Below are positions 55,373-63,706 of a stretch of 64,000 bases of DNA, in pieces. A program made the translations under genes and the position numbers. The DNA comes from Pseudomonas sp. SCB32 (lineage in GTDB: Bacteria; Pseudomonadota; Gammaproteobacteria; Pseudomonadales; Pseudomonadaceae), in NCBI RefSeq assembly GCF_009189165.1, contig NZ_CP045118.1:5828001-5892000 (forward strand), given 5' to 3'. The stretch's first letter is position 1, and each line of letters opens with the position of its first letter. The notes under the pieces are model-generated. The model was not told the origin of the DNA. It worked only from the letters and a program-made list of their open reading frames with translations, and made no database searches.

Positions 55373-55510
55373 TCGGAGTTTGCCTACGACGCTTGGAGAC
55401 CACTCCTAGGAACTCCCCTCTTAGAATTGCCTCCGCTGTAGCGGGGGTGGCGCCTGAGGAGAATGGCGCAAGGAGTGAAGGACGCACCCCCACTCATTCT
55501 GGCTCCACCT

Positions 55511-56449
55511 CTACCCCAGCCTCTCGCTGAGAAATTCGAAGTAGCGCTGGCGCAAGACCTCGCTCTCGTTCGCCAGATGGTGCCGCGCACCGGTGAGCAG
55601 CAAGCACTCGATCTTCTCGAACTTGTCTTCCAGCACCCTCAGGTTGTACCGCCAATCCACCGTCTCGTCGGCGTCGCCCTGCACCACCAGCAGGCTTTGC
55701 GGCCCTGGCGAAGCCGCTTCGATGCGCGGAATCCAGCGCGCCAGCGCGCCCACCCAGGCGGTTGGCAAGGTGCGCGGCTGCAGGGGATCGCGATCGCGCA
55801 GGAAGGCCAGGAACTCCGGATCGGTGGAGTTTTCGGTGAAACGTCGCGGAATCGAGTCGACGAAGGGGCGCAGCACCTGGTAGCTCAACTTCGACCATCC
55901 CCAGGCGCGTGGGCGGACCAGCGGCGCCAGCAGGATGGTCCGCCCGAGTTCCGGCCGCATCTCGCCGGTCAGCAGGTAGTCCAGCAGGATCGCCCCGCCG
56001 GTGCTCTGCCCGCACAGATGCCATGGCTTTGGCAGGTCGAGCGCCTGGGCCTGGCCCAGCAGCCCTGCCAGCACCGCCTGGTACTCGGAGAAGTCGCCGA
56101 TGCTGGCCGCCTTGCCCTCCGACAGCCCATGTCCCGGCAGATCGCAGGCCAGTACGGCAAACCCCATGCCCACCGCCCAATCGATCACATGCCGGTACAG
56201 CCCCATGTGGTCGTAGTATCCATGCATCAGCAACAGGGTGCCGCGCGCCACCACCGGCCGCCAGAGTTGCGCGGCGATGCGGTAGCCGCCCGCCTCGAAG
56301 GTGCCCAGGCGGCTTTGCAGGCCCGGGTAGCGCCCGGCCAGGTCGAGCCCGTAGAAGCGCTGGTACAAGGCAACCCCGCCCTCGGTCGTTGCTGCGGTCA
56401 GTGGTCGCAGGAGCGGACGCAGCAGATCAGGCTGGAAGGCTTCAGGCAT
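55511..56449 (-). CDS. Alpha/beta hydrolase (lysophospholipase/monoacylglycerol-lipase-like)
   Basis: The 312-residue protein has an alpha/beta-hydrolase core: oxyanion-hole strand LLLMHGYYDHMGLY (about residues 68-81), GHGLSEG, nucleophile elbow LCGQSTGGAILLDYL (serine near residue 150), acidic residue in VVQGDADETVDW, and catalytic His in TGARHHLANE. This matches the Hydrolase_4 (lysophospholipase L2-like) group. The start at 56449 is the likeliest; an upstream start at 56488 lies close to the next gene's promoter. The substrate is a guess (lysophospholipid or acylglycerol). Confidence 0.83.
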   Translation of the reverse strand: MPEAFQPDLLRPLLRPLTAATTEGGVALYQRFYGLDLAGRYPGLQSRLGTFEAGGYRIAAQLWRPVVARGTLLLMHGYYDHMGLYRHVIDWAVGMGFAVLACDLPGHGLSEGKAASIGDFSEYQAVLAGLLGQAQALDLPKPWHLCGQSTGGAILLDYLLTGEMRPELGRTILLAPLVRPRAWGWSKLSYQVLRPFVDSIPRRFTENSTDPEFLAFLRDRDPLQPRTLPTAWVGALARWIPRIEAASPGPQSLLVVQGDADETVDWRYNLRVLEDKFEKIECLLLTGARHHLANESEVLRQRYFEFLSERLG

Positions 56450-56574
56450 GGGCGATTCGCTTATCGACAGGAGGTGAACGGAAAGCACGGTGCGCTGCAG
56501 GGATATTCAGCCGCGGCCGTGCTCGTGGCAAGCTTGGCGGTTATCTTACCGGTCGTTGTCTTTCGAGAGATGCC

Positions 56575-57150
56575 ATGTCCCCCCGCCGCAAAACGCTCAT
56601 CGGCTGGCTGCTCGCCGCCCTCTGCCTCGCCGGCCTGCTCAGCACCTACTGGTGGTACGAGAAGCGCTACATCCGGCCGTTCAGCCACCAGCCGCAGCTG
56701 TTCTCCGGCGACCACCTGATGCTGCCGGCGGAGCTGGCCGGCCCAGGACGCATCCGCCTGGTGCATTTCTGGGACCCCGCCTGCCCGTGCAACGTCGGCA
56801 ACCAGCAGCACCTCGCCGAGCTGATCGCGCGCTTCGCGTCGCAAGGCGTGGACTTCTATGCCGTGCAACGGCCCGGCAGCCACGGGCAACTGCCCGACAC
56901 CCTGAAGGCGATGCGCACACTGCCCACCCTGCCCAGCGCCGAACAGTTGCCCGCCAGCCCAGCCGTGGCGATATGGGACGCCCAGGGCAACCTCGCCTAC
57001 GTCGGCCCCTACAGCGAAGGCGCGGTGTGCACCTCCAGCAACAGTTTCATCGAGCCGATCCTCGATGCGCTGGTGCAGGGCCGGCACGTACAGGCGACCC
57101 ATACCCTGGCGGTCGGCTGCTATTGCCCCTGGATCAGCACTGCAAAGTAG
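56575..57150 (+). CDS. Membrane-anchored thioredoxin-fold protein (DUF6436-like)
   Basis: The 191-residue protein has an N-terminal anchor (about residues 8-26) and a periplasmic thioredoxin-like domain. The active-site region is LVHFWDPACPCNVGNQQHL, a C-P-C arrangement rather than the usual CxxC. A second cysteine pattern lies at the C-terminus (GCYCPW). It is probably a redox or thiol protein of the cell envelope. The start at 56575 gives the anchor; earlier in-frame starts lie antisense to the hydrolase. The partner is unknown. Confidence 0.72.
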   Translation: MSPRRKTLIGWLLAALCLAGLLSTYWWYEKRYIRPFSHQPQLFSGDHLMLPAELAGPGRIRLVHFWDPACPCNVGNQQHLAELIARFASQGVDFYAVQRPGSHGQLPDTLKAMRTLPTLPSAEQLPASPAVAIWDAQGNLAYVGPYSEGAVCTSSNSFIEPILDALVQGRHVQATHTLAVGCYCPWISTAK

Positions 57151-57236
57151 TGACACAACCCCAGAATTGATCGCAAAACCGTGGCTACACTTGCAGCGCT
57201 GGCCCATGAAGGGCCATTCGCTATCAAGGAGTCTAC

Positions 57237-57737
57237 ATGCGTCTTCATTCCGCCCTCGCATTCTGCGCCGTTCTCGCCCTGCCAATGGTTGCCCACGCGG
57301 ACGATACCCCCAGCAGCAGCCAGGTCATGGCACAGCACAAGCAGGCCATCAACAACCGCCTCGCTGACATCGACTACAAGCGCAAGCGCATCGTCGAAGC
57401 CAACATGAAGCTCAACCCGCAGGAAGGCGAGAAGTTCTGGCCGATCTACAACAGCTACCGCACCGAGGCCGACAAGCTGAGCAAGAAGACGCTGGCAATC
57501 ATCATCGACTACGCCGGCGCCTATAACACCGGCGCGGTAAGCGACGACGACGCCACCAAGCTGCAGAAGCAGGTGCTGCAACTGCAGGACGACAAGCAGG
57601 ACCTGAAGGAGAAGTACGTCAAGCGCATCGCCAAGGAAGTGTCGCCCACCCGCGCCCTGCGCTTCCTGCAGATCGAGGACCAGCTCGACGCCATGGCGAT
57701 GCTGGAAGTGACCCGCGAGATCCCGCTGGCCGACTGA
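57237..57737 (+). CDS. Periplasmic helical protein of unknown function
   Basis: The 166-residue protein has a signal peptide (MRLHSALAFCAVLALPMVAHA) and a charged, helical mature region that resembles coiled-coil envelope proteins (VMAQHKQAINNRLADIDYKR, QKQVLQLQDDKQDLKEKYVKR). The pattern is weakly like Spy/CpxP-type chaperones, but the LTxxQ motif is not clear. A start site AAGGAG precedes the ATG. It is followed 9 bp later by palindromic element E, then the convergent AraC gene. Confidence 0.75.
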   Translation: MRLHSALAFCAVLALPMVAHADDTPSSSQVMAQHKQAINNRLADIDYKRKRIVEANMKLNPQEGEKFWPIYNSYRTEADKLSKKTLAIIIDYAGAYNTGAVSDDDATKLQKQVLQLQDDKQDLKEKYVKRIAKEVSPTRALRFLQIEDQLDAMAMLEVTREIPLAD

Positions 57738-57746
57738 TCGCGCTCA

Positions 57747-57887
57747 GATCCTGTTTACGATCTCGCGAGCTAGAGCAGAACAAGGCAGAAACAGGCGAGG
57801 ACGCGGAGTTTACGCGCTGTAAATGAGCAAGTTCGAGCCTGTTTCTAACGCCGTTATGCCGACGCGCAGCAGATCGTAAACAGGCTC
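57747..57887 (+). repeat. Palindromic ~140-bp element, copy E
   Basis: This is the best-preserved long copy. Outer arms are CCTGTTTACGATCT and AGATCGTAAACAGG. Inside lie a second inverted pair (AGAAACAGGC at 57787-57796 and GCCTGTTTCT at 57837-57846) and a centre TTTACGCGCTGTAAA. It is bordered by CTCAG on both sides (57743-57747 and 57887-57891), a perfect 5-bp match compatible with a target-site duplication. It fills the gap between two convergent genes. Confidence 0.86.
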
Positions 57888-58940
57888 TCAGGACTCGGCA
57901 CCGCCCCCACGCAGCCACTGCCGGTAGCGCTCCGGCGGCGCCGAGTACCAACGCCGGAACGCCCGGTAGAAGGGCGACAGCTCGGCGAAGCCACAGGCGC
58001 GCGCCACCTCGCGGATCGCCATTCCCTGATCCAGCATCTGCGCGGCACGCTGCCGTCGAACGTCTTCCCGTACATCCCTGAAGGTCTGCGCCCTGGCGGC
58101 CAGGCTGCGCTGCAGCAGCCCCGGCCGCACGCCCAGCTCCCCTGCGCAACTGCGCAGCGAGCACTCCGCCGCCCCCAGACGCACGGCGATCAGATAGCGC
58201 AGGCGGTTGAGCAGGTCATTCTCGTCGAACGTGCCCAGCTGCTCGCGAGCGTGCGCGCTCAGCAGGCGGTGCAGGTCCGGATTGGCCGTGCGGGACGGGC
58301 GCGACAACAACGCGCGATCGAACAGCACGGCATCGTGGGGCTGGCCGAATCGGGGGGTGGTTCCGTAGAGCCGTCGATGCTCGGTCAACCGGCTTGGCAG
58401 CGCATGTCGGAATTCGATGGCGTCGGCGCGAAACTCCCCGTCGGTGATCAGTGCGAGAAGCTTGAGGAACAGCAGCATCAGACACTCCATCTGCTGGCGC
58501 AGGCTCGGCACACCCAGGTAGTTGAGGTCGAGGATCAGCCGCACCTGCTCGCCCTCCTCGAGCATCTGCGCGGCAAAGCCGCCGGAGAGGATGTGCTGGA
58601 AGCGCACGAAGCTCGCCAGGGCCTCGCGCAGGTCGGCACTGGCCATCAGCAGATAGCCGACCACGTCCAGCAGGCGCGGCTTCATCACCTCGCCCAGGTG
58701 CAGCCCGATGTCGCGGTCGCCGGTGATCTCGTCGAGTGTGCTCCAGAACAGTGGCGCGTCGTCATGTACCAGTCGGCCGCTCTGGGCCGGTGCCGGCAGG
58801 CGGACCTTCTGCAGGGCCAGGCGATAGATATCGGTGGGATCGAAGCCCAGGTCGGCGAGCGACTCGTACAGCAGCCGGCGCAGCGTGGCGGACTGGGTCA
58901 AGGCTGGGGCGGACGGGAAATGCAGCTCGGGGGCGGACAT
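57888..58940 (-). CDS. AraC-family regulator divergent from hacB
   Basis: The 350-residue protein has an Arabinose_bd-like N-terminal region (about residues 20-220) and a C-terminal helix-turn-helix pair (SLRSCAGELGVRPGLLQRSLAAR and AIREVARACGFAELSPFYRAF). The start at 58940 has AGGAGAAT just upstream. It is divergent from the AHL acylase gene, 107 bp apart. The gap has an inverted TTGACC...GGTCAA pair (58954-58959 and 58985-58990), which could be its operator. It probably controls hacB; the effector is unknown. Confidence 0.82.
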   Translation of the reverse strand: MSAPELHFPSAPALTQSATLRRLLYESLADLGFDPTDIYRLALQKVRLPAPAQSGRLVHDDAPLFWSTLDEITGDRDIGLHLGEVMKPRLLDVVGYLLMASADLREALASFVRFQHILSGGFAAQMLEEGEQVRLILDLNYLGVPSLRQQMECLMLLFLKLLALITDGEFRADAIEFRHALPSRLTEHRRLYGTTPRFGQPHDAVLFDRALLSRPSRTANPDLHRLLSAHAREQLGTFDENDLLNRLRYLIAVRLGAAECSLRSCAGELGVRPGLLQRSLAARAQTFRDVREDVRRQRAAQMLDQGMAIREVARACGFAELSPFYRAFRRWYSAPPERYRQWLRGGGAES

Positions 58941-59047
58941 GGATTCTCCTGGTTTGACCAAAGAATTCCAGCAGCGGGACATTAGGTCAATGAACAGCAA
59001 CGGCCTTCCTTTGCAGAATCTCTCGCATAACAACAAGGAGTTGCCGC

Positions 59048-61435
59048 ATGAAACGCACTTTGACTGTCCTCGCTGTCGTCGTGGCCGCTGCCGCCGCAGG
59101 CACCGGCTGGTACCTGCACGGCAAGCAGCCGCAACGTGACGGACAGCTGCCCCTGGCCGGGCTGCACGGCGAGGTCACGGTACGCTACGACGAACGCGGC
59201 GTGCCGCACATCAAGGCCGGCAGCGAGGATGACCTGTACCGGGCGATCGGCTACGTCCACGCCCAGGACCGCCTGTTCCAGATGGAGATGCTGCGGCGCC
59301 TGTCGCGCGGCGAGCTGGCCGAGGTGCTGGGGCCCAAGCTGCTGGACACCGACCGCATGTTCCGCAGCCTGCGCATCCGCGACAAGGCTGCCGACTACGT
59401 GGCGCGCCAGGACAAGAACTCCCCGGCCTGGAAAGCGCTGGTGGCCTACCTCGATGGCGTCAACCAGTTCCAGGACAGCCACCCGCGCCCGCTGGAGTTC
59501 GACATCCTCGGTATCCCCAAGCGACCGTTCACCCCCGAGGACACCGTCAGCGTCGCCGGCTACATGGCCTACAGCTTCGCTGCCGCCTTCCGCACCGAGC
59601 CGGTACTCACCTATGTGCGCGACGAGCTGGGCGCGGACTACCTGAAGGTCTTCGACCTCGACTGGCACCCCGAGGGCGTGCTCAAGCCAAGCTCGCTGGC
59701 CGCCGCCGACTGGCAGGACCTCAATGCCATCGCCCGGATCAGTCACGCGGCGCTGGAAGAGGCCGGCCTGCCGCAGTTCGAGGGCAGCAATGCCTGGGCC
59801 GTCGCCGGTAGCCGCACCAAGAGCGGCAAGCCGCTGCTGGCGGGCGACCCGCACATCCGCTTCGCCGCCCCGGCGGTGTGGTACGAGATTCAGGCCAGCG
59901 CCCCGGGCTTCGAGCTCTACGGGCACTACCAGGCGCTCAACCCCTTCGCCTCGCTCGGGCACAACGAGCAGTTCGGCTGGAGCCTGACCATGTTCCAGAA
60001 CGACGACGTCGACCTGGTCGCCGAGAAGGTCAATCCGGACAACCCCAACCAGGTCTGGTACCACGGTCAGTGGGTCGACCTGACGAACGAGGAGCAAAGC
60101 ATCGCGGTCAAGGGCCAGGCACCGGTGAAGATCACCCTGCGCCGCTCGCCCCACGGCCCGCTGGTCAACGATGCGCTGGGCACCGCCGCCGGCAAGACGC
60201 CGATCGCCATGTGGTGGGCCTTCCTCGAAACCCAGAACCCGATCCTCGATGCCTTCTACCAGCTGGATCGTGCCGACACCCTGGACAAGGCCCGCGCCGC
60301 GGCGTCGAAAATCCACTCGCCGGGCCTCAACGTCGTCTGGGCCAACGCCCGCGGCGACATCGGCTGGTGGGCCTCGGCGCAGCTGCCGGTGCGCCCGGAC
60401 GGCGTAGTCCCCTACTTCCTCCTCGACGGCAGCACGGGCCAGGCCGACAAGAACGGCTTCTACCCCTTCAGCGAAAACCCCCAGGAGGAGAACCCGGCGC
60501 GTGGCTACATCGTCTCCGCCAACTTCCAGCCGGTTCCGGCCAATGGCCGGCCGATTCCGGGTTACTACAACCTGCCCGATCGCGGTCAGCGCCTGAACGA
60601 GCGCCTGGCCGACACGTCGGTGAAGTGGGACCTGCAGAACAGCCAGGCACTGCAGCTGGATACCGCCACAGGCTACGGGCCGCGCGTCCTCAAGCCACTG
60701 CTGCCGCTGCTGCGCGAAGCGGCCTCGACAGCCGAAGAGACGACGCTGGTGGAGCATCTGGCAGCCTGGCAGGGCGATCACCCGGTCGACTCGGCCACCG
60801 CCACCCTGTTCAACCAGCTGCTGTACCAGATCGCCGATGGTGCCATGCGCGACGAGATGGGCGATGCCTTCTTCGACAATCTGCTATCCACCCGCGTGCT
60901 GGACATCGCCCTGCCGCGCCTGGTCGCCGACGACAGCTCACCCTGGTGGGACAACCGCAAGACGCCGCAGAAGGAAACCCGCGCCGATATCGTCAAGGCT
61001 GCCTGGAAGGCCAGCCTTGCGCACCTGCGCGCGACGCTGGCCCAGGATTCGGCGGAATGGCAATGGGGCAAGGCGCACACCCTGACCCACAGCCACCCGC
61101 TGGGCCAGCAGAAGCCGCTGGACCGGATCTTCAACGTCGGCCCCTTCGCCGCGCCCGGCGGACATGAAACGCCGAACAACCTGTCGCACCGCGTCGGCCC
61201 GGCGCCCTGGCAGGTGGTCTACGGTCCGTCGACCCGGCGCCTGATCGACTTCGCCGATCCCACCCACAGCCTGGGCATCAATCCGGTCGGCCAGAGCGGC
61301 GTGCCCTTCGACAAGCACTACGACGACCAGGCCGAGGCCTACGTCGAAGGCCAGTACCTGCCCCAGCATTACGAAGACGCCGAGGTGAAGGCCAACACCC
61401 ACGGCCTTCTCAAGCTGGTACCGGCGAGTCGCTGA
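59048..61435 (+). CDS. hacB: Acyl-homoserine lactone acylase (Ntn hydrolase)
   Basis: The 795-residue preprotein has an N-terminal signal (KRTLTVLAVVVAAAAAGTGW) and the penicillin-acylase layout: alpha subunit, short spacer, and beta subunit starting at the autocatalytic serine near residue 247 (QFEGSNAWAV, with Gly-Ser at the cleavage point). Later come the oxyanion Asn and GHNEQFGWSLTMFQNDDVDL. HacB of P. aeruginosa cleaves the acyl chain from AHL signals and has 795 residues, as here (from memory). It is periplasmic and probably tunes quorum sensing or lets AHLs serve as a carbon source. It ends at a strong terminator. Confidence 0.9.
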   Translation: MKRTLTVLAVVVAAAAAGTGWYLHGKQPQRDGQLPLAGLHGEVTVRYDERGVPHIKAGSEDDLYRAIGYVHAQDRLFQMEMLRRLSRGELAEVLGPKLLDTDRMFRSLRIRDKAADYVARQDKNSPAWKALVAYLDGVNQFQDSHPRPLEFDILGIPKRPFTPEDTVSVAGYMAYSFAAAFRTEPVLTYVRDELGADYLKVFDLDWHPEGVLKPSSLAAADWQDLNAIARISHAALEEAGLPQFEGSNAWAVAGSRTKSGKPLLAGDPHIRFAAPAVWYEIQASAPGFELYGHYQALNPFASLGHNEQFGWSLTMFQNDDVDLVAEKVNPDNPNQVWYHGQWVDLTNEEQSIAVKGQAPVKITLRRSPHGPLVNDALGTAAGKTPIAMWWAFLETQNPILDAFYQLDRADTLDKARAAASKIHSPGLNVVWANARGDIGWWASAQLPVRPDGVVPYFLLDGSTGQADKNGFYPFSENPQEENPARGYIVSANFQPVPANGRPIPGYYNLPDRGQRLNERLADTSVKWDLQNSQALQLDTATGYGPRVLKPLLPLLREAASTAEETTLVEHLAAWQGDHPVDSATATLFNQLLYQIADGAMRDEMGDAFFDNLLSTRVLDIALPRLVADDSSPWWDNRKTPQKETRADIVKAAWKASLAHLRATLAQDSAEWQWGKAHTLTHSHPLGQQKPLDRIFNVGPFAAPGGHETPNNLSHRVGPAPWQVVYGPSTRRLIDFADPTHSLGINPVGQSGVPFDKHYDDQAEAYVEGQYLPQHYEDAEVKANTHGLLKLVPASR

Positions 61436-61446
61436 GCCACCGCGCC

Positions 61447-61478
61447 AAACAAAACCCCGCGAAAGCGGGGTTTTGTTT
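61447..61478. terminator. Bidirectional terminator after hacB
   Basis: A 14-bp stem (AAACAAAACCCCGC / GCGGGGTTTTGTTT) closes a GAAA tetraloop. T-rich runs follow on both strands, so it can also stop transcripts coming from the spuH side. Confidence 0.9.
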
Positions 61479-61768
61479 TTGGAGCTCGAAAGAGAGTGCT
61501 GCGGGAGATGCCGAAGCTCCCTGGCGCGTTATTTCCCCTAGGGATAACACTCGGGGTGTTGTATTGGGCGCCTTCTCCCGCACGTATGCCAATGGTTCAC
61601 TGGAAGTTGCCGCTGACGCTTCCGGCCCTGGTTCGGGGGGAGGCCGGCAGACGCCACCGAACGAGTTAAATACTAGTTGGCCATTTCGCCGAAGTAAGGC
61701 TTTGTACTTACAGATTTTTCCGATAAACCCAGGAAATCCAGACACTTCGGAATAACGTGGGCACAAAA
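61479..61768. other. 290-bp gap between hacB and spuH, no convincing gene
   Basis: No ORF here looks like a real gene; a 63-codon plus-strand frame (61564-61755, TTG start) has no ribosome site. The middle is GC-rich, and 61660-61755 is markedly AT-richer than the surroundings (TTAAATACTAG near 61668, TTTTTCCGATAAACCC near 61713). On the minus strand a weak promoter-like pair (TTACTT, 16 bp, TAGTAT) would give an RNA ending at the hacB terminator, about 200 nt. This is only a possibility. Confidence 0.4.
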
Positions 61769-61770
61769 GA

Positions 61771-61796
61771 CACGGGCCACCCGAAGGTGGCCCGTG
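61771..61796 (-). terminator. Terminator of the spu operon
   Basis: An 11-bp perfect stem (CACGGGCCACC / GGTGGCCCGTG) with a CGAA loop lies after spuH. Read on the minus strand it is followed by TCTTTTGTG. Confidence 0.85.
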
Positions 61797-61836
61797 ATTC
61801 GACAATCGCCGGAAGCAACCGGCCGACAAGACGGCG

Positions 61837-62712
61837 TCAGGCGGTGGCTGTCGAACCCTTCTGCTGCCAGTCGGTCGCGTTGGACTCCATGGCTTCCTGA
61901 ATCGCGCGCTTGCGACGCTCTTCGGCCTGACGGGTGAAGTACCAGGCGAAGAAGGTGAACAGCGAAACGGTCAGCAGGATCAGGCTGGCAACGGCATTGA
62001 TCTCCGGCTTCACACCCAGGCGCACGGCGGAGAACACTTCCATCGGCAGGGTGGTGGAGCCAGGACCGGACACGAAGCTGGCCAGTACCAGGTCATCCAG
62101 CGACAGGGCGAAGGACATCATGCCGCCCGCCGCCAGCGAAGGCGCGATCATCGGAATGGTGATCAGCAGGAACACTTTCCAGGGCTTGGCGCCCAGGTCC
62201 ATGGCTGCTTCTTCGATCGACAGGTCCAGCTCACGCAGGCGCGCCGACACCACCACCGCCACGTAGGACGAGCAGAAGCTGGTGTGGGCGATCCAGATGG
62301 TCACGATGCCGCGCTCTTGCGGCCAGCCAATCAGCTGGGCCATGGCTACGAACAGCAGCAGCAGCGACAGACCGGTGATCACCTCGGGCATGACCAACGG
62401 CGCGGTTACCATGCCGCCGAACATCGTACGGCCACGGAAGCGCGGGATGCGGGTCAGCACGAAGGCGGCCAGGGTGCCCAGCGCCACGGAGGAGAACGCG
62501 GTGTAGACGGCGATCTCAAGCGAACGGAACACCGAACCGATCAGTTGCTGGTTGTCGAGCAGGCCGACGTACCACTTGACCGACCAGCCGCCCCACACCG
62601 TCACCAGCTTGGAGCCGTTGAAGGAATAGATGACCAGGATGATCATCGGCACGTAGATGAAGAGCAGGCCCAACACCAGCATGATGTTGGAGAACGTCCA
62701 GCGCTTGTTCAT
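61837..62712 (-). CDS. spuH: Spermidine/polyamine ABC transporter permease SpuH
   Basis: The 291-residue PotI-like permease has six membrane spans, the N-terminal FIYVPMIILVIYSFNGSK and the EAA loop EEAAMDLGAKPWKVFLLITIPM. The C-terminal FVSGPGSTTLPMEVFSAVRLG is typical of the second permease of polyamine systems. SpuDEFGH in P. aeruginosa takes up spermidine (SpuE) and putrescine (SpuD), and also affects type III secretion. The start ATG at 62712 overlaps a short ORF that is a remnant of duplicated spuG sequence (see findings). It is the last gene of the operon. Confidence 0.93.
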   Translation of the reverse strand: MNKRWTFSNIMLVLGLLFIYVPMIILVIYSFNGSKLVTVWGGWSVKWYVGLLDNQQLIGSVFRSLEIAVYTAFSSVALGTLAAFVLTRIPRFRGRTMFGGMVTAPLVMPEVITGLSLLLLFVAMAQLIGWPQERGIVTIWIAHTSFCSSYVAVVVSARLRELDLSIEEAAMDLGAKPWKVFLLITIPMIAPSLAAGGMMSFALSLDDLVLASFVSGPGSTTLPMEVFSAVRLGVKPEINAVASLILLTVSLFTFFAWYFTRQAEERRKRAIQEAMESNATDWQQKGSTATA

Positions 62713-62798
62713 ACCTTGCCCTCCAGCTCTTTAGCCACGATCTTGGGTGAAGAGTCTGTTGAAGGGGATGATGGGGGGATCACCTTGAAGGAAGTCAT
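62709..62798 (-). CDS. 29-codon ORF made by duplication of the spuG 3' end
   Basis: The ORF starts with an ATG (62798-62796) that overlaps the spuG stop as ATGA, and ends with TGA (62711-62709) overlapping the spuH start, again as ATGA. It ends KELEGKV, identical to the SpuG C-terminus. Before that it has partial DNA similarity to spuG (CCCATCATCC region) with a 13-nt length difference that puts the divergent part in another frame. It is not a known protein; it may simply keep ribosomes coupled from spuG to spuH. Confidence 0.4.
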   Translation of the reverse strand: MTSFKVIPPSSPSTDSSPKIVAKELEGKV

Positions 62799-62822
62799 AC
62801 CTTGCCCTCCAGCTCTTTAGCC
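62710..62822 (-). repeat. 27-bp direct repeat at the spuG/spuH junction
   Basis: The 27-bp sequence at 62710-62736 recurs exactly at 62796-62822 (86 bp apart). It contains the SpuG C-terminal codons, the ribosome site GGAGGGCAAGGT and the ATGA overlap. Degenerate similarity continues inward (GGATGATGGG in both). It appears to be a partial tandem duplication of the gene junction. Confidence 0.9.
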
Positions 62823-63706
62823 TGGTTCTTGTTAAAGAGGATGATGGGCACGATCAGGATCGCCAGCATCACGACGGCAAGGGCGGAAGCCACCGGCCAG
62901 TCACGGTTGTTGAAGAACTCCTGCCACAGCACTTTACCGATCATCAGCGTCTCGGGGCCGCCGAGCAGTTCCGGGATCACGAACTCGCCCACCGCCGGGA
63001 TGAACACCAGCATGCAGCCGGCGATGATGCCGTTCTTGGACAGCGGGACGGTGATCTTCCAGAAGCTGGTGAAGTTGCGCGCGCCGAGGTCGGAGGCGGC
63101 TTCCAGCAGGCTCATGTCGTGCTTCACCAGGTTGGCGTAGAGCGGCATGACCATGAACGGCAGGTACGAGTAGACGATACCGATGTACACCGCGAAGTTG
63201 GTGTTGAGGATCGTCAGCGGCTCGTTGATCACGCCCAGCCACATCAGGAAGCCATTGAGCAGGCCGTTGTTGGACAGGATACCCATCCAGGCGTACACGC
63301 GGATCAGGATCGCCGTCCAGGTCGGCATCATGATCAGCAGCAGCAGGACAGTCTGCATTTCCTTGCTGGCGCGGGCGATGGCGTAGGCCATCGGGTAGCC
63401 GATCAGCAGGCAGAGGAAGGTGCTGATCGCCGCCATCTTCAGCGAGCCGAGGTAGGCGTCGATGTACAGCGGGTCGTCCGTCAGCATCAGGTAGTTGCCG
63501 AGGTTCATCACCACCTGCAACGTCTGGTCGGCGTACCGGAACACCTCGGTGTACGGCGGAATGGCCACGTCCGCGGCCGCCAGGCTGATCTTCAGCACGA
63601 TGGCGAAGGGCAGCAGGAAGAACAGGAACAGCCAGAAGAACGGCACGCCGATGACGGCATGCCTCCCTCGGGGCATACGTTTCAGGATCGATGCGCCAAT
63701 GTTCAT
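62795..63706 (-). CDS. spuG: Spermidine/polyamine ABC transporter permease SpuG
   Basis: The 303-residue PotH-like permease has six membrane segments: N-terminal VIGVPFFWLFLFFLLPFAIVL, the periplasmic WTAILIRVYAWMGILSNNG segment and the EAA loop EAASDLGARNFTSFWKITVPL. It begins with an ATGA overlap on the end of spuF. Its last residues KELEGKV are duplicated in the short ORF that follows. Length and order match SpuG of P. aeruginosa. Confidence 0.93.
   Translation of the reverse strand: MNIGASILKRMPRGRHAVIGVPFFWLFLFFLLPFAIVLKISLAAADVAIPPYTEVFRYADQTLQVVMNLGNYLMLTDDPLYIDAYLGSLKMAAISTFLCLLIGYPMAYAIARASKEMQTVLLLLIMMPTWTAILIRVYAWMGILSNNGLLNGFLMWLGVINEPLTILNTNFAVYIGIVYSYLPFMVMPLYANLVKHDMSLLEAASDLGARNFTSFWKITVPLSKNGIIAGCMLVFIPAVGEFVIPELLGGPETLMIGKVLWQEFFNNRDWPVASALAVVMLAILIVPIILFNKNQAKELEGKV

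Noticed and set aside
61564..61755. 63-codon plus-strand ORF between hacB and spuH
   Set aside because: It has a TTG start, no ribosome site, low-complexity residues and a region of unlike composition. It may lie over a small RNA but is not supported as a gene.
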